From contig NC_053045.1 in NCBI RefSeq assembly GCF_003473485.1, positions 35,562,494 to 35,626,493 on the forward strand: a stretch of 64,000 bases of DNA, in the 5' to 3' direction. Origin of the DNA: Medicago truncatula. Lineage: Eukaryota > Streptophyta > Magnoliopsida > Fabales > Fabaceae. Shown here piece after piece: positions 10,684-22,000 of this stretch; the first letter of the stretch is position 1; the number at the start of each line of letters is the position of its first letter. The position numbers and the translations under genes are program-made. The notes under the pieces are model-generated. The model saw only the letters and a program-made list of their open reading frames with translations. It was not told the DNA's origin and ran no database searches.

Positions 10684-11107
10684 CAGGGCCGTTTCTGTCA
10701 AACTGGAGGCCTGGCTCTCTTATTAAAACGAGGCCCATAAAAAAATAATTTTTTTTAAAAGAGTGAAAAAAAACTATAATATTTTATTTTATATTTTTAG
10801 AGAATAGAGAATATTGAAGACCTCAAATCAATTAAAACTAGGCCAAAAAAGACCCTATCATATTGAAAAAAATACAATTAAAAAAATATATAAAGATTTG
10901 ACCTCACTAGGAATTGAACCATAGACCCAAAGCACAATACTACCATACTTAACCATTAGGCCACGCCTTCCAAACCATTAATGTTACAATGTTATGTGTA
11001 TATATCAATATTTTCAATACATCATATTAAAAAAATAAAATTGAGGCCCATCCTCGGGGGAGGCCCAGCTCGTTTGAGCTGTTCGCACCCCCTCAGGGCC
11101 GGCCCTA
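10684..11107. mobile_element. Non-autonomous hAT element with 8-bp target-site duplication
   Basis: A 424-bp element flanked by the 8-bp direct repeat TCTAGATG (10676-10683 and 11108-11115). The left end is CAGGGCCGTTTCTG and the right end in reverse complement is TAGGGCCGGCCCTG, the AGGGCCGG-type end of a common plant hAT group. Both sub-terminal regions have GAGGCC/GGCCCA words. No transposase is encoded. The interior holds a tRNA/SINE-like segment in reverse orientation (see separate entry). A related but more decayed copy is near 46617-47145. Confidence 0.88.
10896..10972 (-). repeat. tRNA/SINE-like segment inside the hAT element
   Basis: Read on the minus strand this gives TGGCCTAATGGTTAAG (A-box-like) and, about 40 bases later, GGTTCAATTCC (B-box-like), the spacing of a tRNA internal promoter. 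The fold is not a clean cloverleaf and it lies inside a transposon, so it is not called as a tRNA gene. Confidence 0.5.
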
Positions 11108-11315
11108 TCTAGATGCAAAGTGTGATAAGTGTTAATTCTCTATTGACTACGATTGGATTATTATCAAGGAGTGATAAGGGCAAAAGAGAATGCAAGATCT
11201 ATGATTTATATGTGATAACCCAAAAAAAAATGGAACAAGAGAACAAAAAATAGCATGATGAAAGTATATTATCTAAATTGTATACATAATTAAATTAAGA
11301 GTCACGAGTGTCCTC

Positions 11316-11421
11316 AAAACAATTTTAAAGGATTTTAAATTGAAAAATTATTCTTAACTTCAATTCCCAAAACAATTTTAAAGGATTTTAAATTGAAAAA
11401 TTATTCTTAACTTCAATTCCC
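11316..11421. repeat. Perfect 53-bp tandem duplication
   Basis: Two identical 53-bp units (11316-11368 and 11369-11421), each starting AAAACAATTTTAAAGG and ending TTCAATTCCC. No divergence is visible, so the duplication is recent. Confidence 0.9.
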
Positions 11422-12581
11422 AATTTATTAAATGCCTAAATTTTCATAAAAACTTATTGTTTAAGGTGTTTAAAGAGTATCCTAAACACTTGTTCACATT
11501 TCCTTTAAATTTAAATTAAATCAACTAATATATGATGGATTACATGCTAGGATATATCTAGCTCTATTATTTGCGCCAGCCATACCCACTCTGACAATTA
11601 TACATGTACCATGTAGATATTTAACTTTGGTATTCTGACGAATATTCTCTTATCAAATTAATATGGGAGATCAATACACTTTCAGTTTTTTAATTATTAA
11701 TTAATTTTTCAATTTTGTGCTTTTGGTTTTTGCATTATAAATGTTATTTCTTGCAACTCTAATTAGAATATGGGTTGAAGTACTATCTATCCATAATGTA
11801 TCAAAATTTCCCCATCATTCAATTATATTTTTTTATTAAAAAATATATTAACTTAGCGTGACAGTAACTTATTTTATTATTGTTTAAAGTATCTTATCTA
11901 TTATTCATGCAATCAAATTTGATAAAATATCTGTGTAAATTATCTTGCACTACTTATATACTGTCTTTATATTCTTAGAATATTTAGTATGAAACGGCTT
12001 ATCGAAGGTTAACTTATACTAACACGTGTCAAATTATCTTAGCCTTCTGGTTTGGCCAAATTTCCTTTTGTCATTTCAAATATTTAAAAGTAATCTTGTC
12101 TCTTCAAACTTTTGAATCTGCAAATTAAACCTTTGTATATATCTAAAAGAAAGTTTTATTTTATTTTAAAAGAAAGTTACCTGTATGATTTTTTTAAGCA
12201 TATTATATGAATATTTTTTCCCTGTTGCACACGAAAAATAAACTTTACTTTTTGACTGGAAAATTTTAAATAAAATAATGATAGTAAAAAAAGTATTTAT
12301 ACTTATCAAAATATATTGAGCTCTTAGGCCTAAAATAATTTTTGGATGACTAAAAAAAATCAAATAACACAAAAGTATGACTTTTTAGTTAAATAGTCTT
12401 CTAACAATACATGGACATTGACGTTCTAAAAAAAAATCTTACTCGGCTTGGTACTATCATAGGCTACAATCTAGTTTTTTTGCTAATGCTAAGAATTGAT
12501 TGAAAACAAAAAAGGGACATGAACCAACATAGAAAAGAAAAACAAATATTATTCACCCTAATTCTCACCTTAATTCTTAAT
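11422..12581. other. AT-rich spacer, no gene seen
   Basis: No supported gene. Short open frames such as 12166-12372 (minus) look random. Confidence 0.55.
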
Positions 12582-12757
12582 GGGTTAGGCTAACCGGTGC
12601 CTTTAGGATAATGGTTAAGGAAATCAAAAAAAGAAAGTTTTAACTTGAAAATACCAACTTTTTAGACTTTTGAGAAGTTGAATGCACAAGTTCCAATGCA
12701 AGATTACTATATTTGCTTCTCTAACCATTGCCCTAAGGGCACTGATTAGCATTTCCC
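12582..12757. mobile_element. MITE with CTAACC(A/G)(T/G)TGCC-type inverted ends
   Basis: About 176 bp. The left end (GGGTTAGGCTAACCGGTGCC) and the reverse complement of the right end (GGGAAATGCTAATCAGTGCC) match over about 38 bases at roughly 75 percent. The 9 bases outside each end (ATTCTTAAT, ATTTTTAAA) agree at seven positions, a possible decayed 9-bp Mutator-type duplication. The hairpin at 43241-43269 uses related words. Confidence 0.6.
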
Positions 12758-13099
12758 ATTTTTAAAATACAATCTAGTTCCTTAAAAGACGATCTGACGT
12801 ATTCTCACCCTAATTACTTAAGATAAAGAAATTTGATTTGTCACACAGATATTTTTGCATTTAATTACCTTTTTTTTTTTTTAAATTGTAGAGGTGAATC
12901 AATTTGGTCTTACAAATTCGTCCTTAAAAATAAAGGGTCATCAATCAATTCAGTCATTTTTTCTTAACATATATGAAACGCTTATTGGAGTATATTTATA
13001 CAAATTTGTTTGGGGCTTCCATGCATATCTATTTTGCATTAGAAGTGGATTATACAAATTTGTATAAATCATTTTGATTATAAAAAGTAACTTGATTAA

Positions 13100-13320
13100 A
13101 GTATAAGTGGAAAGTCTCAAATTGACTAAGAATGTGTTGAATGTTAGATCCATAATAAGATAGATGACTCATGTACTTAGTGTCTTAAGATTTTAGATGG
13201 AAATGTGATATCTCCCTCTTTTATAGTTTTGGAGCACTGATAAGTGTTTATTTGGTGCTCTTCGTACTCCATAATAAATGGTATCAAAGCCCTACTTTAG
13301 CTTGACAGGGGAGTAGAATC
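13100..13320 (+). mobile_element. LTR-retrotransposon relic with a tRNA-Met primer-binding site
   Basis: TGGTATCAAAGC at 13279-13290 is one base from the usual initiator-tRNA primer-binding site (TGGTATCAGAGC). The preceding approx. 150 bp resemble the segments at 14215-14345 and 18115-18301 (shared phrases around ATCTTAA and GATGTG), as expected for copies of one LTR. The expected CA end just before the site is not preserved. No coding domains remain. Confidence 0.5.
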
Positions 13321-14394
13321 ATGTCACTGAATCCATTTATCGAAAATCTTTTTAGGGATATGTTAAGGAGGCGTGTTCCATTGATAATAACAATAGTGTA
13401 AGTATAGGATGAACGAGTCTCATATTTGAAGCAATGGCAGCCACGGTCACCCCGTCTTAATTTTTTTTTTTAATACCTTAGAATTTAGCAGAATTGTAAA
13501 TGATACCTTAATAAACCCACTTTTTTTGTCTAGTACACTTAACTTTGTTTTCTTTACCAATTTCAATCACTCTTGTTCATTACATATTATTAGATTGAGA
13601 AACAAGATGAGACTTGGGTTTCTAGAAGATAGCATGTCAGTTTATATTGAAAGGGATATTAGTGCATGTATTAGTTCCGAGTCAATTATTAACAATTTTA
13701 AGTCACTTGAAAAGCGTAAAACGTCACTTTAAGTACTTACTGATTGACTTCATATATTACTATCGAAAAGACGGGCACATGTTTTTTTTTTATTGCGCTA
13801 ACGTTTATAAATTATAAACGGTGCTTTTATATGAAATTTTAATTTTGATTAAAAGTAAAAATATATATGTTTTTTTCTTTCAAATTATAACAAATCAAAA
13901 TTATCTATTTGAATGAAACCAACAATATAACAAAAAAAAAATCTAAATTCTTATTTTTTTATTGCACCAACAACAATATTTATTATAAAAAAAAAAATTG
14001 TTTAAGGGCATAATTGAGATAATGAAAAAGTAAATATAGATAACTCATCTAATTTGTTACACTTTTGAATGATCGATTATTGGTTTATTACAACTTAAAT
14101 GTATTGTATGCAATATGATTTATTTATTTTAGTTTATTTTGATGGCAGTCACCTCAAATTTTTTTATCTGATTCCGCTACTGATTTGAACAAGAATTTGT
14201 AATATTAAAATTTGAATGCTGGATATATAAGATAGGTGAACCATATCCCAAATATCTTAACATCTTTGACAGAGATGTGGTATTTCAATCTTTTATGGTC
14301 TAGAGCATTGATTATGTTGTTACTTCTAACCTTCTTTTGGACTCTCCAACAAAAATCAGTTTATCTTTTTATCCAATCTTCATACTTTAGAGTA
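13321..14394. other. AT-rich spacer with an LTR-like fragment, no gene seen
   Basis: Mostly AT-rich. The part 14215-14345 resembles the LTR-like sequence before 13279 and could be the other LTR of the same decayed element. Confidence 0.45.
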
Positions 14395-14441
14395 TTTTAC
14401 AATATCATCCAGTTAGAACACAAACTCAAGTGACAACGAAC

Positions 14442-14447
14442 CACGTG
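14442..14447. promoter_or_regulatory. G-box CACGTG in the SAUR promoter
   Basis: A perfect CACGTG palindrome (in CCACGTGGGG) about 300 bp upstream of the SAUR TATA box. G-boxes bind bHLH factors such as PIFs and bZIP factors, which regulate many SAURs (family knowledge). The corresponding position in the relic promoter is CATGTG. Confidence 0.6.
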
Positions 14448-14738
14448 GGGGCCATTCTTAATCAGTGTACGGCACTCGGTTTTGCACACTCTGTAGCTCT
14501 ACCTCTTTATCATCACATTCATTATTTGAAAGGACGATTCCAACATAACTGCGCTGGCAGATATAAACAACAAGTACACTTTTGATGTGAAATTTAGCTT
14601 GCTAAACAAAACCATGTGATTCTCTCAAGATAATTTTTTATCACATGGGTCCCACAACCTTGTGTCACCAAGAATTCCACAATTAGTTTAGAGATTTAAT
14701 TAATGTATTATGTTTGGCTTTCCACTCGGTTTTCAAGC

Positions 14739-14746
14739 TATAAATA
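14739..14746 (+). promoter_or_regulatory. TATA box of the intact SAUR
   Basis: TATAAATA, 109 bases before the ATG, in the same context (GGTTTTCAAGC before it) as the TATA box of the relic copy at 9812-9819. Confidence 0.75.
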
Positions 14747-14854
14747 CAACACCACAATCCTCACTCAAGAAACACAACCTTTCCATAACAATAACAACTC
14801 AAATACATTCAGCTCCATTCAACATTTCAGCTATCTACTAGTAATAGTATCATC

Positions 14855-15142
14855 ATGGGTATTCGTTTGCCGTTTATGGCTCTTCAAGCAAAACAAATAT
14901 TCAAGTCTACCTCAACACAACAACAGTCCAATGTTCCAAAGGGACACATAGCAGTCTACGTTGGTGAGTTGCAAAAGAAACGGTTTGTGGTTCCAATATC
15001 ATACTTGAATCATCCTACCTTTCTTGACTTGCTTAGCAGTGTGGAAGAAGAATTTGGTTACAATCATCCAATGGGTGGTCTCACAATTCCTTGCAAAGAA
15101 GATGCATTCATCAATCTTACCTCTCAACTACGTGCCGTGTGA
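14855..15142 (+). CDS. SAUR: SAUR family protein, intact
   Basis: Single-exon gene for a 95-residue SAUR. The start ATG at 14855 gives [14 protein letters not shown], a standard SAUR N-terminus. The core follows: [13 protein letters not shown] (about 35-47), [19 protein letters not shown] (52-70), then [18 protein letters not shown] and KEDAF, ending TGA at 15140-15142. Length and motif order fit the SAUR19/ARG7-like clade. Products of this clade restrain PP2C.D phosphatases at the plasma membrane and promote cell elongation (family knowledge). Promoter signals are a TATA box at 14739 and a G-box at 14442. A longer frame from 14703 in another frame is a shadow. The gene is convergent with MRL1. 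Confidence 0.97.
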   Translation: MGIRLPFMALQAKQIFKSTSTQQQSNVPKGHIAVYVGELQKKRFVVPISYLNHPTFLDLLSSVEEEFGYNHPMGGLTIPCKEDAFINLTSQLRAV

Positions 15143-16048
15143 AAGATTTCTATATTTTTTATATACTAGATTAGAATAAAAAATAAAATGTACTATGTAA
15201 TTATGTATGTACCTATTAATATTATTCACTTCATTTTTTTCTATTTGGGTTTCTCCTTCTAACTTTAATCTTCTTGACCAACCAATACAAAATGTTGTAT
15301 ATTGTTATATAAAATATAATGTTTCTTCCACAGAAGCTAAATTGCCATGACATTCTGAAAAGTTTGCTATTGAAAAATTCAACATCAATAGTTCAGTTGC
15401 TGGCATTTTGTAGTTTAGCCACATTTTCTTCTTCTTACTCTTCTCCGAAATCCAAATGGCTAGGTTTGTTTCTAGCTCGTTCCATGTGTGCAATAGGTGA
15501 AAAGCTTTCACTTTTCTTTTTTCTTCTTTCAGTTGAAAAGAGAAAAAACATAATGGTAGTGACATGACAATAGTTCATACGTGTAAACGAACAAATTATT
15601 CTCAAATTGTCTGATATGGTGGAAGAACTTACAAATATCAACAACAAAATCATCTGATAGACCGATGTACATATTTTCTTTATATACCTACTTTTTAGTA
15701 TACACCTAGAGAGTTCTTGGCAAAAAAGTACATGTAGAAATACACACATCCAATATCAGCATCTCTATTATCAAACATTTATATAATCCGCGTTGCAAAG
15801 GCCACATCGGTGATCACAAGAACAAGATCTGTGCCATCTTATATTCAACCATGGTTTTTTCATCAAAATGTACTCGTGGAGATGTTCTACACTTTCCCTG
15901 CTCTTAGCATTCAATGGCCCCAGCACTCAAGAAGGCATTATCTACAGCTTTCTTGGGTCTAGATTACTCTTCTACTATACCATTAGGATGAAGGAGATTT
16001 CAACTTCTATTGAAAAAACATTAATGATGGTAATCGATGCATGTACAC
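15143..16048. other. 3' regions of SAUR (+) and MRL1 (-)
   Basis: Convergent spacer. The part just below 16049 is presumably the MRL1 3' UTR. Open frames at 15305-15749 on both strands overlap each other and show no recognisable features. Confidence 0.55.
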
Positions 16049-19000
16049 TTAGTCCAGAGATAGATTTCCAGTTCGAATGTTTCGTTGCTGATTGCTAATA
16101 TTTTTGCCGAGTCGTAATTGGGTTGAGCTCCAATCACCTTGGAAACCGCCGAATGGAGATGCAAGCTTTGGCTGATACCATTTTATCAAGCCCAGACTGT
16201 TTATTCTAAGTTTCCCATTTGATTCACTACCCTGGTAAGGAATATGAAGCCTTCTAAACAACGCTGCAACTGCTTGGCCACCTCTGAAGTCAAAACATTG
16301 CATATTTGTCATACATAACAATTCTTAGACAATATTTTATCTAGACTCCTTGTGCAATTATACTGAAAAAATGAAAATAATTCACACAAGAACACCTAAG
16401 ATCATCTTCCCTTATTTCAGCCACATAAAAATCGGTCAGACATTTATGACAAATTCTCCTAAAAACATAATGCAAATTGCGAAAAGATTAAGATGAACCT
16501 GCAAGTATCAAAATCGTACCAGGGATAGTAAATGACCCCCATACTTCAAGAAAAATTGAAAACGAAACTGGAAATTTGAGTTGCTCGGGCATGGACACTT
16601 AATACTAACATGTGGATAGACCACCAAAGTAAGTAAATCAGTAAAATATAGTTGTCCCTAAAATAACATCTAGATGACAGTTGCACAAATATTTCCATAT
16701 TTGATATGGCAGTCTAAAAATGAAACATAATTCTGCATTTAAACATAGGTGTGTTCTTCTTGCTCAGAAAATTTGATTAGTAGCTCGTATGGTAAGCTTG
16801 AACAAAATGTATTGTTGCAGATATCAGGTAACAATATGAATTTAAAAAATGCTGTTTGTGGATGCATTTGTGATTGACTATTCTCACCTTTCTGCAAGTA
16901 TAATAGTCTTTTCCCCTTCCGGAGACAAAAGTTTTGTTTCTTCTACAGGCAGTAAAATGATTATATTGGGTAGTTTTGCACCTGAAACATTTTCATGGGG
17001 AACAAGAAAAGAAGTCAGTAGGCTATAATGTAAACAATATTTTCCGCTGCACGCCTACTGTTGGGTTAATAACATTTTAAGTAGCAAATGGAAACTATTC
17101 ATTGACCAGGTTTATTTAAACAAAGACTGATAAAAAAAAATTAGAAAATCTAAAACTTATTGTTAAAAGGAAAACAACTACGAGATGTTAACTAGCATTA
17201 TCACCAATTGACAAATAAAAAATGGATCAACAAGTGAGTGATCAAGCTTGAGAATTAAATTGATTGGGAAAAATGTCATAAAAGCAAAGCTTTGTTCACA
17301 ATCTTTGCTGCAGAGTACCAGAAAACAATCCCTTATATTGGAAAAATCATTAGGTAGAAGGAAACGAAAAAAGCACACTAGGGTGGTGGAGAGACTAACT
17401 TGTGTGTGATAATCCTGTTAACAAAACGTGGATAATAATACTTCAGCAAATAAAATAAAGCACAGTCTTTTTAATCATATGTTGTTAGCTATTCCTTTCC
17501 ATACAACCGTTAAAATGTTTTAAGAAATGAAAATGGCAATTTTCACTATACTAAACATATTTTTATATCGAAATATCATAATCAATTCTCAATTTAGCTA
17601 TTTTTAAATAAATTTCAACATATATATCACGCAAGAATTATAAGAAAAAAAGATAGATAGAGGAGATAACCATTCTATGAAGGAAAACTTCCTTATCAAA
17701 AAGTACAACATGCATAATGCAGACTGATAGTAATATAGACGATGATATTACCTGCTGCTAGTCGATGCTTGAGACCTTTCAAAATAGTTAAGAGGTATAC
17801 CTGGAACATTTACATGGATTTAGGGATATGAATTTCACAATTACAGCAGCTCAATTATTTATCTACTGCGTATAAGTTTACATCTTCAAATTTGCAAATA
17901 TTCCAATAATATATCACGTTTGAAAGACCATAAAAGTGAAGATGCAGAAAAACAAGAGGCTATTGTTATTTCCAACAATTGGATCCATCATTCAAACTCA
18001 CTCATAGGTAAACATATTCCCATAATAACATAAATGAAATTTATCGCTTATTAATAATAGAACATAGTAAGCATATCCTTAAAAGATTTTGGGCTATTCT
18101 TTGGAATGTCTCTGTGTTGGAATATCAAGTGTGAGTAAGAAGTCTCACACTGGATAAAAATGTGAGTGTTGAGCAACATAGAAGCGAGGGGATCCATATA
18201 TCTAATGTGTTAAGGTTTTGGGAGAAGATGTGATGTCCAAACCACTTGAGTGATTGTTCTTAGCCCTATTTGATGATCCCCTCATGAGTCATGACCCAAC
18301 ACCTATCCATCCAAATACCTTTAAACTGATATATACAATACTGTACTTTTTAAACAGGGAATAAAACTGCGGGCTGAAATATTTTCCCAACTACAATTGA
18401 GGTAATGAATTCCACATGCAACTACTCTCTTTCTTTGGTGTTTGGCAGTTAAAATGCATTCTTGCATGTAACATAAATTATCATTGCAGGAGTATTTTAA
18501 GTTTTAGACACGCTCACCTCAGCAGTAAAAGCATCCAACTCTTTAGCATCGATAACAATTGGATTCATTTTAAGTGATACAGATGGAACAACTCCATATG
18601 AAGCAGCTTCCTACATGATTAGAACAGCATCATACGATATCCGGGGTCCCTTAGCAACAATAATACACAATGAATTTAATATAATTAGTTTCAGTTCCAT
18701 ATTCCGTACTGACCTCAAGTATTGAAAAAGCGCGAGGATCATATTCGCCAAACCCATCTATCAACGAACAGAGGTTTGAAGTTTTTGAGCTTTCAGCAGT
18801 TACTCCCAGGTTCTCAACAAGTCTATTTCTCACATATGTATCATAAGGGAATTTCAAGCATCCCAGAACTTGTGACAATATTTGACTTGTAGGCTTTTCA
18901 CCAGCTCCTATTGTTTCGCGATACACCATTAAAGCCAGTGATGTCCTAAGAGTAAAAAGCAGCATTAGAAACTTCACAAAGAAAATAACCTGGAAGAGAA

Positions 19001-22000
19001 GGCCAACTAAATTAATGGTTATAACAAATAAAGAAAGGAGTGATTCACAGATTTCACTTATGTTACTAACTCTTATTTTCTTCTTCAACAGAGATTTTTT
19101 GACGAAATAAATGGGGGAAAATGGATCACTTCAAACAAAATAATAAATTTCTTTGAGGGGATAAAACACAATATTAAATAAATACAATAGTTATACAAAA
19201 AAAACAGCAAGCTGACATACCTAAATTGAAAAAAATAAAAAAGAATGTCTGTATATAAATAGTTCGTATGACAGAGAATTACCATTCATTATTAACTTGT
19301 GGCCGCCCTGAGTCAAAAGATAAAACAGTTTCACCAACAAGACAAGCCTTCTCAAATCTTCGCAGGCACATTCCTTTCAAAGAAATCAAAATACTATCAG
19401 GATTAACAAACCATGCAACTCTCAAGGCATAATATATGAGTAGATTTAGGCCTCGAAATTATCAGAGTCTATGATCTTTTTCTTTAACTTCCCATGAAAT
19501 AAAGAATTAAATTCATAACCAAAAAGCTGTTAAAATCATGAGTAATGCATTTTCTTTTATAATTAAAGGGGAGGATTAATGTTCACCATATTGCTGTATT
19601 ATGAAAGAAAAAGTCGAACGTTAAATATAACTTCAATTTCAATGTACTTGCAAACATCACTTAGTGAGACAATAGTTTTATGATAACGAAGCTCCAGACG
19701 AGGGGAGGTAAAAGCAAAAATAACACTGGGAACCACATACTTTTTTAAAGCAAGTAGAAAAATAATCGATAAATCTGACAAAATCCTACAATGCTCACCA
19801 ATTATGCATCGACACATGATGAGAGTAGGTGCTGCACCATCCTTTTTGGCTTGAGAAAGGAGCATTTGAGCAGCTTCCATATCATCCTTCCTACAAAAGC
19901 AGGCAGAAAATAAATGTGTCCAAGTAAGAACCCAAACTAAATCATTAATTTGACAACACATCCACATAGACCACTTACTTCTCACTTGCCACTATAAGTA
20001 TTGAGAATGTGATACTGTTTGGGCACAATCCTAATCCTTTCATTTCAGATAAAACCTCCAAAGCCTTCTGAAATTGATCCCCATCACCTGTACGGAACTC
20101 ACAATGTTTTGAAATCCATTTTTCTAATAAACAACTATACCTAAACAATGCAACTGCACACATCAGGGAGAGGGGGGAAACAACTGAAGAAGGGCTAAAA
20201 TTTAAAACGAAGTTGGAAGTAACCATATTTCAGGCAACACTAAGGTAGAGAGGGTTTTCCCCGTGTCATTAATTAAAAGGAAATGTTTTAGAAAAAGAAA
20301 CGTTAGCCAATGTCAAGTTATCTTTGCATTTACTGGCTTGTCCTTATCAAATCTCAATCACTTAAAGTATATTCTTGCATATTTAATGCTACTTCTGGGT
20401 AATAGTTTCAGTGATCGTGCTTTTGGTTTATTTACAAGGTTACCAAGGGTTATTTCTTTAGTTACAAGTTTAGTTACTTGTATAAAAAGGTGTTCGGTAA
20501 AGAGGTTGACAAAGTTATCTCTCATTTCCTGTTTCTCTCACTCTTTCCATCTTCTTATTCTTTCTCTGCTCTTATTTTCCTAGGGTTATTTTTATGTAAT
20601 TAGGCATATCTATAAGCTTTGGTTTTGTCGGTTATACTTATATTAGTAAATCAACGTGGATTAGTTAATTGTATAAATAGTGGCCAGCTTCCTTGTCTTC
20701 ACTTGTCAACTCTTGGTCCCCTAACTTTAATTAGTCCTAAAGTCAGGCAATAACTTATTTGTTATCGAAGAACGAATGAAGAATAATTTCTAACGAATCT
20801 TTAACTTTAGCACTCATGTGATACATCTCTTTGGCCTCTCTTCACCATCTTATCTAATTTGATTTCTCTCAATGAAGTTTCTCTTGGGATGTGTTTACTA
20901 AACCAATTAACTTAAAGTTACCCAATTTCATTAACCCCTACCATTTTCCTTCAAATTTAGTTACTTTTCATATGAAATACTTCTCAAAATCATTTACCAG
21001 CATCCTAAATCAATCACTTAGTGTTGAAGCATAAATATCCTGAATGAATGAAAATATGAAATAATAAATAAATAAATAAAAAGGAAAAAGTCAAACTTAC
21101 AAAGTGCAGTGAGCAAAGCATTAACAGTTGAAACTGTTTGTACCAACTTAAGAGATTTAAGATATTCGTATAGCTCCAATGCTCTCTGCCAATTTTTTGC
21201 CTGAAACAAGAATTTGCCACTAGTTACATTTTAAAGCATGGTGAGCTCATTACAGGAAACAAAAGTATCGAAATAACATAAACTCACATGGAAATGAAAC
21301 TTAAAAGCTTGCTGTAGTTGATTTAGGTTGTACCTATACTTCATATGCTACATCAATTTCTCTAAAAGTATTTATCTTAGGGTTCTCAGATTAAGAAGTT
21401 TAGTTTTGTTATCTTTAGCTTCTAGAAGCAGGGTTGTCAACGAGAACAGAAAATCCTTGAATACTACGCTTAGCGGATAACATCTTACATGCCTACATAT
21501 TTCTTATCTAAGATAAGTAGCTAGAGTGCCAGTAAAACCTGATCATCATAGTGAAACCCATTTCTTATAATACATACTCAAATAGAAAACCTGATAATAG
21601 TCATTTAACTGAACCAAATTCTCCTAAATTAAAGGCATAGTATGAAAGTAAAATAATTTCATATTATCTGTTTTTAATACATAAACAGTATTTAAATATA
21701 CTTTATTGCTAAGTATACTTTCAGTCCTTGTCAATTCCTTTCCCGTACATGCAGATCCTGATTTTCCTCTGTTACACAGCAAAATCAATTGCCCAACTTT
21801 TTGGGCTCCACAACTAGAAGATGCTGGGATAAGACCAGACTACTCAGTGATTTCATTTTTCCGAGTCTAAGGAGAGGCAGCCATGTGTATCAACTGACAT
21901 GTATATTACTATCTTATAAAATAGCTTAGGTTACCGGTAATCTATTAATTTTTTAGAAATTGCAAGCTGACCCCTAAATGAATATGGGTGAAGCCTCTGA

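Noticed and set aside
14703..14951. 82-codon frame overlapping the SAUR start
   Set aside because: It covers promoter and 5' UTR in another frame; the SAUR frame from 14855 has all family motifs.
15305..15749. Several 80-100-codon frames on both strands between SAUR and MRL1
   Set aside because: They overlap each other on opposite strands, have no recognisable motif and no splice or promoter support.
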